A stretch of DNA of 64,000 bases from Paralithodes platypus (GCA_032716605.1 CM064560.1:13012292-13076291), one strand, 5' to 3'. Positions 41,851-53,590 are shown, counted from the stretch's first letter. A program made the numbers and translations. Notes: generated by a model not told the origin, from the letters alone.

Positions 41851-42645
41851 GGAATGGCGAGAACACTCTTAAGAGGTTTTGGTGGGCAAAGGCGACGAAC
41901 CTCTTAAGCCCCCTCCGACATCTATGACGTGATCGCATCATATGGCGGTATGCCCAAGAGTATCATATGACGCGATCGCGTCATATGAACTTAGTGAAAT
42001 AGCTCAATAATAAGTTATATGACGCATTTGCGTCATCTTGAGCTCAGTAAGTTAGGTAAGTTAGATCAGAATCTGTCGGTTGGTGGCAACCTCAAATACC
42101 TCCGACTTCTACCGGTGCCTCAGTGTAAGAGAGAGTGTTGTGGGGGAAATACCAGGCGCTCCGCCAACCCGTAAGTAAGTTAGTAACTTGTGTCAGACAA
42201 GGTTAAGATCCAAAGCCTAAAAACAAAATAAAAAAATCCCAGTAGCACTCAAAACAAAGGAATATGTGATTTAGTGAGATAATTCCCCTCCATACCTCTT
42301 ATCACTCCTCCACATGTGTCAAAACTCCCTCCTTTCCCTCCCCCCCCTTCAATTATCACTTATTTGTCCTCTTATTCCCTTGTTTATCGGTTTATTTACC
42401 GCGCCAACATCTTCATTTCGGTTCCAAGGCATGTTCCTGCGCCTACCGAGTGCGTGGTGTGAGAGAGAGGCTCAGTCTGCTTCTAGGCTTCGGAGAGGGA
42501 GAGTATAAGTCGCGTCCGCCTCACATTTCATGACTTGACGCTCGGCAATAATTCGCGATTTACACCCCCCAAATGCTATTCCCACTTGTTTTATGCTAAT
42601 ACATGTTAATATCTTCATATTAAACGTAAAATAGACGCATATGAA
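41846..42645 (-). repeat. Possible diverged, inverted copy of the 54619 TTAA element
   Basis: 42230-42365, reverse-complemented, matches 55005-55150: GTGATAATTGA, a G/A-rich stretch, GGAGGGGAATTATCTCAC and ATTCCTTTGTTTTGA in the same order. The segment starts at a TTAACCCGGGAATGGCGAG near 41844. The other end was not located with certainty. It ends at the target duplication of gypsy copy 2. Confidence 0.45.
41963..41988. repeat. Perfect 26-bp palindrome
   Basis: The left half, TCATATGACGCGA, is followed directly by its exact reverse complement. Decayed relatives lie just beside it (GACGTGATCGCATCATATG near 41930, ATGACGCATTTGCGTCAT near 42018). Such a site could be a dimer-binding or cruciform sequence. 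No function is shown. Confidence 0.85.
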
Positions 42646-42649
42646 TAAG

Positions 42650-44507
42650 TGTGACGCATGTCCAGTGTGAGCATGCTGTACAGAACGCCTAGTCATGCCC
42701 CACTCTCGCTAGGATCGTCAGGGCAGGAACTTTGGCTGTAGTCTATGTAGAGTTTCCTAACTTAGTTCATGTGAGCCGTTGTACTATAAGTAATATGAAT
42801 ATGTATTTTGTTTTCATCTGAGTCAACGAGTTCTATTTTATATCATTAGTTATAAGTATTGTGTGTAAAACTTATTTGTAATGATGGGAGAGGCAGCCAC
42901 AGTTGGGGGTCAGTGGGTGCGCCATGTGGGAGGTGGGCCTAACTCACTAGCACTCCCCCCCCCCTCCCCCCTCCCCTCAGTGCTAGGAAAGCCTTTGTCT
43001 ATCCCAGAGGAGAGAGAGAAATTACGTAATGATTGTCAGTGGGCGGTCCTTAGTAGTTCACGTTGGGCTCACTAGAGGGCCGGGTATAAAAAGGGAAGTC
43101 TAGCCATTTTTTCTTCAGAACTCATTAGGCAGAGCGACTTCTCATTTCCCTTGCTAACTATATATATTCTTCTGACTGATGAGAACTTTCTCTACTACCT
43201 TACATTCTTATCTCCTCTTTTCCCTACCCTTTTTAACTTTCCATGGTCCCGTTGGTGCAGAGCTAGTCAGCCAACGTATTATCGCTTGAGTTCTCACGAG
43301 ATACATGCCTATTAGATAGCCTATTTTGGAAGGGTTAACTTAGAATAGGATTGATTTATGTTTGTTGCACTTGTATATGCATTTCCCTGTGTGTTATTAT
43401 TATTATTCCTGTTTTCTGCTAGTCTAGGTAATGCTAGACTGGGGTAAGGCTTTTCTGTGTTACGAGTTGTTGTCTGATGCAGTGGTTAAGCGATAAACCT
43501 GCATACTCGTTTCGGTTCAGTGAAGCCTAGGTTGTCTTCGCGGCTGACTGTGTTGAGTTAATAATTTACAGTGCATGAGGGCAAGAGCCTAACCACCCTG
43601 TATTTTATTAACAGTTTGTTTTTACTTTGTCAAGGAGCCGGGAGAAAACCAGATACAAGGGATCTGGATTTCTCAAAGTGCACTTGTTAGTTTTAACGTA
43701 ATACTTTAAACAGTTGTGAGGACTTCGCTAGGCTACGAGCCGTTTTTGCTCAGTCACTGCTACCTTTTGCCCACAGTACCCCAGCTAGACTTTACTCGAT
43801 TAGTAGATACAGAATAGTATTGAAGCTTTCCTTATGTATGATATTGTTTATGCACTATTGATTTCATGTGTTGCACGCTTGGCTACTTTAGTGATTAGTG
43901 GCCCACGAGCACAATCCGAGTAGGCTATTGCCGTTGCATTTGCGGAGTACTTCTTTTTAATGTTTGCCATTTACTATTGCATATTCTTTTAATTATTCTT
44001 ATGCCAATTTAAACCTTTAATAGTATTTAATTGCCAGTGTTTTGCTTATTTAATTACTGTTCAAAATCCGATACGTACTTCTTACGAGCATCCGAGAAGC
44101 ATCTAACTTTTTTCAGAAGATTCCTTGCTCGATGCTTAAGGACTATTAATTAACGTAACGTAATAGTGCCGATCCGAAGTAGAGGGTGGAGGACTTCTTA
44201 AGTTCTTAGTCAAGGGTGGATTACTTCGGCTTCGGCCAACACTATTCTTTGGTGTTGTTGTTTCTTACTTCTTTGTTTGATTGTTGACCAGACTAGATAA
44301 TTCCTGTCTCTTTATTAGTCTGTTGTTGAACACTAGTACCGAGTTCTTGTATACCCCGTTATAGCAGATTGAACTCTGGAGGGTATTGGTGTTTTTTGTT
44401 CGGCTGGCAGTACTCAGGGGTTGGGATCGTGTGTTTCCGTTGTGGCAGCGAGCCGTACTCGAGTCCTGATTGAGAGCCCTTGTGTACCCGAGTGCCAGGT
44501 CGTAACA
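42650..44507 (+). repeat. 5' LTR of gypsy copy 2
   Basis: Carries a TATA box (TATAAAAAG at 43085-43093) followed about 30 bp downstream by TTCTTCAGAACTCA, the likely transcription start region. It shares words with the LTR of copy 1 (CCCAGCTAGACTTTA, inverted near 13060), so the two elements are related lineages. Confidence 0.93.
43085..43093 (+). promoter_or_regulatory. LTR TATA box
   Basis: TATAAAAAG lies in a GC-richer context (GGGCCGGG upstream). The same motif is at 50130-50138 in the 3' LTR. It would set the start of genomic RNA and so the R/U3 border. Confidence 0.6.
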
Positions 44508-44720
44508 AATGGCGACCTTGCTTAGGATTTTGTGAACAGTATAAATTTTTGCAGAGTTGTACAACATTTGTTTGTTTGTATTTTAGCGTGCATATTGAAG
44601 AATATTTGTTTTTGTATGGCAATTAGTAAAGCATTTAAGAGACTCCAGTTAATTTAGTAATTAGTGCTTGCATAGGAAGTTTAACACTTTTGTCTCGAGA
44701 ATTTTTTTGTGGACTTCAGT

Positions 44721-45930
44721 ATGTCGTGCATTAGCACTGACGATGATCGAGAGATGCCATTTGAAGGTGTGCCGTTAGTAACCAGTGAGGAGGATGCTAG
44801 AGTTTTTGTGAGTAAGCGGTACCATGTGACGGAGGAGAGGCTGACTGGGGTGGATGTTTGTGGCTTGCACCTGATAGCCAAGGTTTTGGGCATTTCCAAT
44901 GTAGTAGGGATGTCCAAGGGGGAGCTGATTTCCTGGGTGTTGCGTGGGCGACATGGGGTTTCGGAGGAGAGGGCGTTTGGGGGGGTTCCTCCCCAGATCC
45001 CCTGTCACTCAACTCCCACAGTGCCGTCCACTCAGTTACCGGAGGTTAGCACTCTCCCACAGAGGGATGAGAATTGGCAGATTGGAGTGCCCTCGGGTGG
45101 TGCACATGGTGGTTCCCCAGTTTTTGCCCCCCCTCCTTCAGTAGTGGCAGCTCCCTCTTCCTGCCTGTCTCCAGATATGGTATTTAGACTTGAGCTTGCT
45201 AAGATTGAGGTTAGGAAGCAGGAGATTGAGGCTAGGAGGCATGAGGCTGAGCTTAGGTACGACTCGGAGAAATATTGTGCTAAATTAGATTTAGATAAGA
45301 CTCGTGCAGAGTCGACAGGGACTCGGATGGGCCATGAGGGCCAAGTAAAAGAACAGTCCTTGGCCCAATTAGTCAAATTGGTGCCGGTATTTAGTGAAAC
45401 TGAAGTCACAGAATTTTTTAATCGTTTTGAGAAGAAGTGTAGGGAGCATAATTGGCCTGAAGAGAAGTGGGCAGCTCTAGTCTCCTCAAGACTTACGGGT
45501 AAGGGTCTGAAGGCTTATGATGCACTGCCTTTAGAGTCTTGCATTGACTACCCAGAATTGAAGAGAGCTGTCCTACGGGCATACGAGTTGCAACCGGAAA
45601 CATATCGATTGAAGTTTCGGGGTGTTACAAAGACTAGGGAGGCGAACTTTCTTGAACATGCCCGGGACTTAAAAGATGCACTTAAAAACTGGACACATTC
45701 TGAGAAAGCTGAGACGGCCGAACAGTTGACTGAGCTGTTTCTGCTCGAGCAGTTTTATAAGTGTACTGGTGCAGAAATGACTTTAACTATTAAAGAAAAG
45801 AACCCAAAAACTCTACAGGAGGCAGCTGAGATGGCTGACCTCCGGCTATCACTAATTCGTGGGTGCGGGTCTGCCCAGCGTAGTGAGGCCGGTAACAAGG
45901 GGTGTGACGCCCCCCCCCCCCCCCCCCCGA
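44721..45930 (+). pseudogene. gag: Gag polyprotein of gypsy copy 2, shifted at a C homopolymer
   Basis: The frame runs from ATG 44721 with a SAP-like LSKGELISWVLRG-type motif near residue 70 (MSKGELISWVLRG). A coiled segment follows, with KQEIEARRHEAELRY. The capsid carries WAALVSSRLTGKGLKAYDAL, LRAYELQPETYRLKFRG and LFLLEQFYKCTGAEMTL, the last resembling SCAN. A run of 19 C (45910-45928) then puts the frame at TAG. With 18 C the frame would continue into the zinc knuckle, as in copy 1. Domain order and length otherwise match copy 1. Confidence 0.88.
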
Positions 45931-48900
45931 GTTAGTGATATACCTTATGCAAACAAGTACAAGAGCCATGATACCAAGACTGACCACAAGACTAGCACCG
46001 TCCCATTTAAGAAGGGGCCGGGCCCTTCCCAGTACCAAGGGAAGCCCAAAGGGGAGTTGGAGTGTTATCAATGTCATAAAAAGGGGCACTTTGCAAGAGT
46101 CTGTCCTAGCAAACCACCTACAGCAGCTGTGTCTTTGGCCTGCAACATTGGTGTGTCTCCGAAGTCATCTGAGTTTGCCCGGGGCAGTTCGTCAGAGGCT
46201 GAGGCACAGCCAATGCAGAAGCACCTGGGAGGCTCGAACCCTGCTCAGGATGTTTTTTGCGACCATAGAGGGCGGGGTTGCGTGATGTGGGCGGGGCGCA
46301 AGCATGGAGTAGAGGTCTTGCGTGATACAGGTGCTTCCCAGACTCTGATGAAAAACTTGACTGGCGACCCTATCAACGCGGCTCGGGTGGTAGTGGTGCA
46401 GGGTATTAATGCAACTCGGTCATACCCGCTGGTGCGGTTGGAGTTGGAGGTGGATGGTGTGGCACGTGAATTGGATGTCGGGATTGTGGAGAAACTGCCA
46501 GTGGAGGGCGTCGACCTTCTTCTCGGCAACGACTTTGCAATGCCCGCTTCTGAGGTTCTACCCTTAGTCGTTGCCGAGAGGCCGGCCGACGTGAGTAGGG
46601 AAGAGCAAGAGTGGGTCGAGCGGTGCCAGACACAACCCATGGCGTGTGTTGTCACCCGAGCTCGGGCAGCTAAAGTGTCACAGCCTAGTCCTCCGTCTTC
46701 AGACCAGCGGAGGAACGATCAACAGGAGGAGGCTAAAGCTGGAGTTGGTTTTAAGAGTTTTGACTCGGCGGCTCTCCTGGGTGATTCAGTATTAGCACCA
46801 TTACTTAATTCTGGAGTAGCCCCTGGGCCTGTCATCGAGAGTGACGAGGCTGGGCATGACGAGTCTCCACGACAGCAACGTTATGTACATCGAGAGAGAC
46901 AGAGGGAGCAGCCCAGTATCGGGGAAGGTCATGCATTGCTCCGGGAGCAGTTAGATCGCTTGGCACCCTCAGATATACGTCGGTTGCAACTAGAGGACCC
47001 TGAGCTCCAAACGTGTGCTAATGGACCTGTAGAGCTCGACGAGGACGGCGATGCACAGCCAGGAGATTTTTTTTGTTTAGAAGGCATCCTCTATAGGCGT
47101 TTTCAAGACCCTAAACGTAGTTGGCAAAAGGGGTCCGGAGTAGTGGACCAGTTGGTGGTGCCACGGGAGTGCAGGGATAGCCTACTGAGGTTGGCGCATG
47201 ACATACCACTGGCAGGACATCAAGGGGTGCTTGAGCGGTGGCATGCTACACTTGGAAGCATGCTCGGGTGTTATTGTGCTGACAACGGTGTGGATTGGGA
47301 TCTTGGATTGCCTTGTGTGCTGTTTGCTGCTCGGGAGGTGCCTGGTGAGAGCCTGGGATTTAGTCCAAACGAGCTGATTTTTGGACACCGTGTCAGGGGC
47401 CCCCTTAACATGCTGAAAGAAATTTGGGAGGGGACTGTGCAGCCTTGTCCATTGTTGAAGTGTGTGCTTGAAAGCCGTGAGCGCATGCTTGGGAGTCTGG
47501 AGATGGCGGGTAGAAATTTGACAGAATCACGATCTTTGATGAAGGACAGGTGTGATCGCAAGGTGAGGCTCCGGAAGTTCACTGTGGTACGGGGGGTGTT
47601 GATTTTGTTGCCTTTGGTTGGTGGCCCCCTCTCTGCGAAGTACACTGGACCTTATAAAATTGTAGAAAAAATTTCAGACTTAGATTACCTTGTTGCCACT
47701 CCAGACAGGAGGAAAAAGAACCAGTTATGTCACGTGAACCTTATTAAAGAGTATGTGAGGCGCCCCTCTGAGCCTCTCACTGTCCCTGTGTTGGCTTGTT
47801 GCGGCCGTGGTGGAGAAGGAGAGGGGGACAGTCAAGCTTCAGAGGAGGATAGCTGGGATCAACATGTTTCAGCGGATCAGTGGGCGGGGAACTCGAGCCT
47901 AAGGGCTGACGAGGCTATAGCTCATTTGCCTGAGCCGCAGTTTGATGCTATCCGTCAGTTGTTCGGTTCATACCCCACTGTATTTGCTGAACACCCAGGG
48001 CTCACTACTCAGGCTATGCATGATGTTGACGTGGGGGACCATCTACCCTTTAAGTCAATCCCGTACCATGTGCCCCCCATAAAACTACCAGCTCTGAGGG
48101 ATGAGTTGGAGTATATGCTCGGTAGAGGGTTGATAGAGAAAGGCACAGTTAAGTGGACTTCCCCCGTAACACTGCAGCCTAAGCCAGATGGCAAGGTACG
48201 CTTTTGTATTGATTTCCGTAGGTTAAACGGTTTGACTCCAACTAACCCATATCCTCTTCCTCGGGTTGATGATAGTGTTGACAAAATTGGTAATGCTCGT
48301 TTTTTGTCTAAAGTAGATTTAGTAAAAGGTTACTGGCAAGTACCTTTGTCCGAGCGTGCTAAAGAGGTATGTGGTTTTGTCGTGGACGGGAGTACCTACC
48401 GGTGTAATGTTATGCCTTACGGACTTAAGAATGCACCAGCAACGTTTCAGAACCTGATGAATGAAATTGTAAAGGACATTCCGAATTGCACCGTATATTT
48501 GGACGATGTAATCATTTATGATGACGACTTTGAGAGCCATTGTGAGCACCTTGAGACCTTGTTCCGGAAACTTAGTGAAGCAGGTCTGGTATTAAATTTG
48601 GCAAAGTGTGACTTCGTAAAAGCCACTGTGCAGTACCTTGGGTTTGTAGTGGGAAGGGGACAGGTGTGCCCTCCTCAGAACAAGGTACAGGCTATCAATA
48701 AATTTCCGCACCCAACAACCAAGAAGCAGATTATGAGATTCTTGGGTATGATAGGCTACTACAGACGCTTCATAAAAGGTTACTCAACGGTGTTGGCACC
48801 TCTCACAGATTTGTTATCTAAAGACAAAAAGTTTTTGTGGGCACCTGAGTGTGAAAAGGCTTTCACTTTGGTGAAACATTTGCTATGTACTCACCCGATA

Positions 48901-48942
48901 CTCAGGGCCCCAGACTTTAACAGGCCTGGCAACAGATGCTAG
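45929..48942 (+). pseudogene. pol: Pol of gypsy copy 2: CCHC, protease, integrase remnant, RT
   Basis: One frame of about 1,000 codons. The zinc knuckle CYQCHKKGHFARVC is at 46063-46104; protease LRDTGASQTLMK at about 46318, with LLLGNDFA at about 46520. The integrase N-terminal HDIPLAGH (near 47197) is fused directly to QGVLERWHATLGSML, the end of the catalytic core, so the CC of the zinc domain and the first two catalytic acids are gone. LGFSPNELIFGHRVRGPL and the GPY/F module KYTGPYKIVEKI (47638) follow. RT then has VDLVKGYWQVPL (48313) and YLDDVIIY (48496). Integrase before RT is unusual for Ty3/gypsy. Confidence 0.93.
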
Positions 48943-49303
48943 TGGTGTAGGGGCTGGTGCCGTCTTGCTACAGACAGACAATGAAGGTGTGGAACACCCA
49001 GTAAGTTTCTTTTCTAAGAAGTTCAATGCTGCACAAAAGAACTATTCTACAATAGAAAAGGAATTACTGGCGATTGTGCTGTCGCTCAGGCACTTCGAGG
49101 TGTATGTTCCAGCCTATGGCCCAGTCGTGGTTATCTACACTGATCATCACCCTTTGAGATTCCTGAATCAATTTCACAATCGCAATATGAGACTGACCAG
49201 GTGGTCTTTGATGTTGCAGGAGTATAACCTGGACATCCGTCATATTGCTGGATGTGACAATGTGATCGCGGATTGTTTATCAAGGGTGGATGATCAGTCG
49301 TAG
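48925..49303 (+). pseudogene. RNase H domain of gypsy copy 2
   Basis: After a small deletion at about 48924 the frame changes to LATDASGVGAGAVLLQ, with KNYSTIEKELLAIV, VIYTDHHPLRF and the end HIAGCDNVIADCLSR. The catalytic D, E and D positions are all present, so this domain is complete apart from the shift. It is the last coding domain: a stop at 49301-49303 is followed by 390 bp of non-coding sequence and the 3' LTR, with no integrase downstream. Confidence 0.88.
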
Positions 49304-49695
49304 GCTATCACAGGTGTGTGGGTTTGAGTGGAGGAAAATAGGCTGCCCTTATAGTGCAGCCGGGAAAAACATATTAAAATATAAAAATCATATAAAACTC
49401 TTTCTTTTGATATAGATAATCGTATAAGTTTGTCATAGCCTATAGAGTTTGAGTAGTCCACGAACTATCAAAAGGCGGAGCTGCTGTAAGCTCGCTCTGG
49501 GAGCATGATATTGTGTCTTTTTGCTATTGTTGGGAGGAGTTATAAAATGTGAATTTTTTTAATAATAAGATGTGTTTTGGTGATAAACTCAGCTTTGTTT
49601 TAGTGCCATGCGGTCGCTGGGTGTGAGGGGCTTGATGGGGTTCTGTGTTTGTCAGATTTTAGCTCAGGGTTGAGCAAGTAAAATCTTGGGGGAGG

Positions 49696-51555
49696 TGTGA
49701 CGCATGTCCAGTGTGAGCATGCTGTACAGAACGCCTAGTCATGCCCCACTCTCGCTAGGATCGTCAGGGCAGGAACTTTGGCTGTAGTCTATGTAGAGTT
49801 TCCTAACTTAGTTCATGTGAGCCGTTGTACTATAAGTAATATGAATATGTATTTTGTTTTCATCTGAGTCAACGAGTTCTATTTTATATCATTAGTTATA
49901 AGTATTGTGTGTAAAACTTATTTGTAATGATGGGAGAGGCAGCCACAGTTGGGGGTCAGTGGGTGCGCCATGCGGGAGGTGGGCCTAACTCACTAGCACT
50001 CCCCCCCCCCTCCCCCTCCCCTCAGTGCTAGGAAAGCCTTTGTCTATCCCAGAGGAGAGAGAGAAATTACGTAATGATTGTCAGTGGGCGGTCCTTAGTA
50101 GTTCACGTTGGGCTCACTAGAGGGCCGGGTATAAAAAGGGAAGTCTAGCCATTTTTTCTTCAGAACTCATTAGGCAGAGCGACTTCTCATTTCCCTTGCT
50201 AACTATATATTCTTCTGACTGATGTGAACTTTCTCTACTACCTTACATTCTTATCTCCTCTTTTCCCTACCCTTTTTAACTTCCATGGTCCCGTTGGTGC
50301 AGAGCTAGTCAGCCAACGTATTATCGCTTGAGTTCTCACGAGATACATGCCTATTAGATAGCCTATTTTGGAAGGGTTAACTTAGAATAGGATTGATTTA
50401 TGTTTGTTGCACTTGTATATGCATTTCCCTGTGTGTTATTATTATTATTCCTGTTTTCTGCTAGTCTAGGTAATGCTAGACTGGGGTAAGGCTTTTCTGT
50501 GTTACGAGTTGTTGTCTGATGCAGTGGTTAAGCGATAAACCTGCATACTCGTTTCGGTTCAGTGAAGCCTAGGTTGTCTTTGCGGCTGACTGTGTTGAGT
50601 TAATAATTTACAGTGCGTGAGGGCAAGAGCCTAACCACCCTGTATTTTATTAACAGTTTGTTTTTACTTTGTCAAGGAGCCGGGAGAAAACCAGATACAA
50701 GGGATCTGGATTTCTCAAAGTGCACTTGTTAGTTTTAACGTAATACTTTAAACAGTTGTGAGGACTTCGCTAGGCTATGAGCCGTTTTTGCTCAGTCACT
50801 GCTACCTTTTGCCCACAGTACCCCAGCTAGACTTTACTCGATTAGTAGATACAGAATAGTATTGAAGCTTTCCTTATGTATGATATTGTTTATGCACTAT
50901 TGATTTCATGTGTTGCACGCTTGGCTACTTTAGTGATTAGTGGCCCACGAGCACAATCCGAGTAGGCTATTGCCGTTGCATTTGCGGAGTACTGTACTTC
51001 TTTTTAATGTTTGCCATTTACTATTGCATATTCTTTTAATTATTCTTATGCCAATTTAAACCTTTAATAGTATTTAATTGCCAGTGTTTTTGCTTATTTA
51101 ATTACTGTTCAAAATCCGATACGTACTTCTTACGAGCATCCGAGAAGCATCTAACTTTTTTCAGAAGATTCCTTGCTCGATGCTTAAGGACTATTAATTA
51201 ACGTAACGTAATAGTGCCGATCCGAAGTAGAGGGTGGAGGACTTCTTAAGTTCTTAGTCAAGGGTGGATTACTTCGGCTTCGGCCAACACTATTCTTTGG
51301 TGTTGTTGTTTCTTACTTCTTTGTTTGATTGTTGACCAGACTAGATAATTCCTGTCTCTTTATTAGTCTGTTGTTGAACACTAGTACCGAGTTCTTGTAT
51401 ACCCCGTTATAGCAGATTGAACTCTGGAGGGTATTGGTGTTTTTTGTTCGGCTGGCAGTACTCAGGGGTTGGGATCGTGTGTTTCCGTCGTGGCAGCGAG
51501 CCGTACTCGAGTCCTGATTGAGAGCCCTTGTGTACCCGAGTGCCAGGTCGTAACA
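49696..51555 (+). repeat. 3' LTR of gypsy copy 2
   Basis: Matches 42650-44507 throughout. Differences include CATGCGGG for CATGTGGG, loss of one TA in the TATATA run near 50208, an extra GTACT near 50993 and an extra T near 51086. This near-identity implies recent insertion. Confidence 0.95.
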
Positions 51556-52970
51556 TAAGTAATAACGATATTTATCATAAAATGACGATTTTAGGCCAAA
51601 TATTGCCGTCTGGCAAGAGGGTGTTCACTACATACAGCTCGCGCTTAATAGGTTAAGCTGCATAATATTTTATGAATATTGCTAGAATAAAATACAACAC
51701 ACGTCACTGGTACTAAAAAAAGTTAATACAATGTATATTTTGTCCACATTCACTTAACCTTTACATACCATGTTGACAATAGATTTGTTACATAGATTGC
51801 AAAACAAATCAAATGGACAATTTAGGAACCTTTTTTGTATTTGATGTTACAAAAAACATATATATAATTTATATACATTTTGATGCTTCACTTCTCAGTG
51901 TGCCATATAAACAAGACACTATAATAGTATTGGTTTCAGCGGACTGTAAATTGAATCCCTTAGCAACTTATTTATCGATAGTTAATGTAACAATCTGAAA
52001 CTAGTATAATATCTGCATCATACTAATGTCAAGTGTTCATAATTAGCAACATATTTTGTTGCAACATTTTCGTAATAGGTGAGTACTAAATATTGGGGTA
52101 AGGTAATTTCCCGTCAGCTGGTTAAGCCCCGACTATAGTAACTATTCTAGCATTATGCTCGGTTTATTGGATAGGTAGGGAGGATTGACACGAAAGAGAG
52201 AGAGAGAGTGTGTGTGTGTGTCTTATGGAAGGGTAGAGTGAAGTGAAGTGAGGTAAGAATTACAAGAAGTGAAGTATTTGATAGGTGGGGTCTTTGCATA
52301 ATGGAGAGAGGTGGATAGACAGGTGAGAGAGAGTGTTGTAGGAGGGTACAGTGAAGTAAAGTGAGGTAAGAAGTACAATAATGAAAGGTGAGGGGCTGTC
52401 CGGCTAATTTCATGTAACACGAATGTGAACTTCATATCTTGTTACAGGCCATAACTGATATTGTCTAACAAACATAGTTGCTTTTGTAAATGTTGATTTC
52501 ATAGAGTTATCACGAGTGAAGAAAGATGAAAATGGAAGAATAATATAGTCACTGAGAGGCCCTGCCCGCCTGGCTGAACAAAGGGATTGCCTCCACCATC
52601 TCTCAAGGTCACAGGAGCGATCAAGGAATATACTAGACTTACATAAGGAGAATTTTAGTTTAATTTTTCAATGAGAAATGTCCAATGCTAATCGCTCTCA
52701 TATTTCTTGTGGTAGGGCGAGTTTTATTGAATGATATGAAGTTACAAACACCCCGCTATGGCATAAACTTCCCTATAGAAGTTGCCGCACCAAAAGGCTT
52801 ACCCCTATTTGTTCTGACGGGTGTCTTTTTGGATCTGCTCTGTTTTGCTCAGTTTGGTTGGAGATTCTAAGACATTTACTTGTTATTTACTTACTTACTT
52901 GTTACTTGTTACTTGTAGTGATGATTCTCGGCCGCGCTCCATTGCTTTCACGACGCTCGTCGCAGCCGCC
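51556..52970. other. Unassigned AT-rich sequence with a GA-rich duplicated block
   Basis: 52190-52420 holds (GA)n/(GT)n and two copies of a block of about 110 bp, recognisable by GTGAAGTRAAGTGAGGTAAG. No gene or known element elsewhere. Confidence 0.5.
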
Positions 52971-52974
52971 CTCA

Positions 52975-53430
52975 CATATTCTAGCACTTGAATTCAGGCT
53001 TTATGGTCTTGTCTTCGAAGTCATAGCACTCAGTGAATAAGTGCGTCTTCAATCTCTTCTTAAAAATCTCAAAATTTTCACTGTTCTTGACATTCTCAGG
53101 CAGTTTATTGTAGAGCCGTGGAGCACTCTTTTCAAAGGCTCGAAATCCAAATTCAAAATTGCTTCGTGGCTCTTCCAGCCTGTGCAGCTCCACACTGTGT
53201 CTCAATGTCATGGCAGTATCTACGTGGAAATCTTTTAATAGATCCCTTATAAATCCTGGTTTTCCAAACATCAATGCTTGATATGTCATAACACACAATT
53301 TGTAGACAATTCTTGCCTTAATTGGTAACCAGTGTAAATCAATCAGAGTCGGTGTTATGCTCTCCCGACGAGGTAGACCCTTTATTAATCTTGCAGCCCT
53401 ATTCATAATAAGTTGCCTCATTAGTTTGGC
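52975..53430 (-). pseudogene. CR1-like LINE, ORF2 C-terminus
   Basis: On the minus strand the frame is open through NRAARLIKGLPRRESITPTL, IDLHWLPIKARIVYKLCVMT, RHSVELHRLEEPRSN, FGFRAFEKSAPRLYNKLPE and KKRLKTHLFTECYDF, ending at a stop near 52984. This is the usual C-terminal tail after RT in CR1-type LINEs in animals. RT itself is missing: the sequence changes into another repeat near 53435. The frame is undamaged, so the fragment is rather recent. Confidence 0.85.
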
Positions 53431-53590
53431 GATAATAAGATGCTTCACCGCATTCAGTTGTCGATTTCTTTCTGGGTGAGCGATAGCGAGTCTGCAACTT
53501 AGAAGAAATCGGCCTTCAGTCATGACATTTTTATATCGAACAGTGTACAAATTTAGCTTGAAGAGGGTCTTGGGAAGTATTTTAGAGTAA
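53431..53590. repeat. Dispersed repeat family 'GGCGAGC', copy fused to the LINE tail
   Basis: GTTGTCGATTTCTTTCTGGG, GAGCGATAGCGAGTCTGC, CATTTTTATATCGAACAG and GAGGGTCTTGGGAAGTATTT match the copies at 6180-6410 and 7130-7400 in that orientation. Because the junction is directly at the LINE fragment, the open minus-strand frame runs into it by chance. Confidence 0.6.

Larger units (their letters stand above)
42650..51555 (+). mobile_element. Ty3/gypsy LTR retrotransposon, Gmr1-like, copy 2
   Basis: LTRs at 42650-44507 (1,858 bp) and 49696-51555 (1,860 bp) are almost identical; I count about ten differences by eye. Both run TGTGACGC...CGTAACA, and TAAG flanks the element (42646-42649, 51556-51559). 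The primer-binding-site candidate TGGCGACCTTGC starts two bases inside, and the polypurine tract CTTGGGGGAGG abuts the 3' LTR. Gag, protease, an integrase remnant, RT and RNase H follow in that order. A frameshift in Gag, an integrase deletion and a frameshift before RNase H disable it. Confidence 0.95.

Noticed and set aside
45032..45409. Minus-strand open frames across gypsy copy 2 Gag
   Set aside because: They lie opposite a clear Gag frame with capsid motifs and have no domain of their own.
49304..49695. Envelope gene or downstream integrase in gypsy copy 2
   Set aside because: Only 390 bp lie between the RNase H stop and the LTR, with no open frame of useful length.
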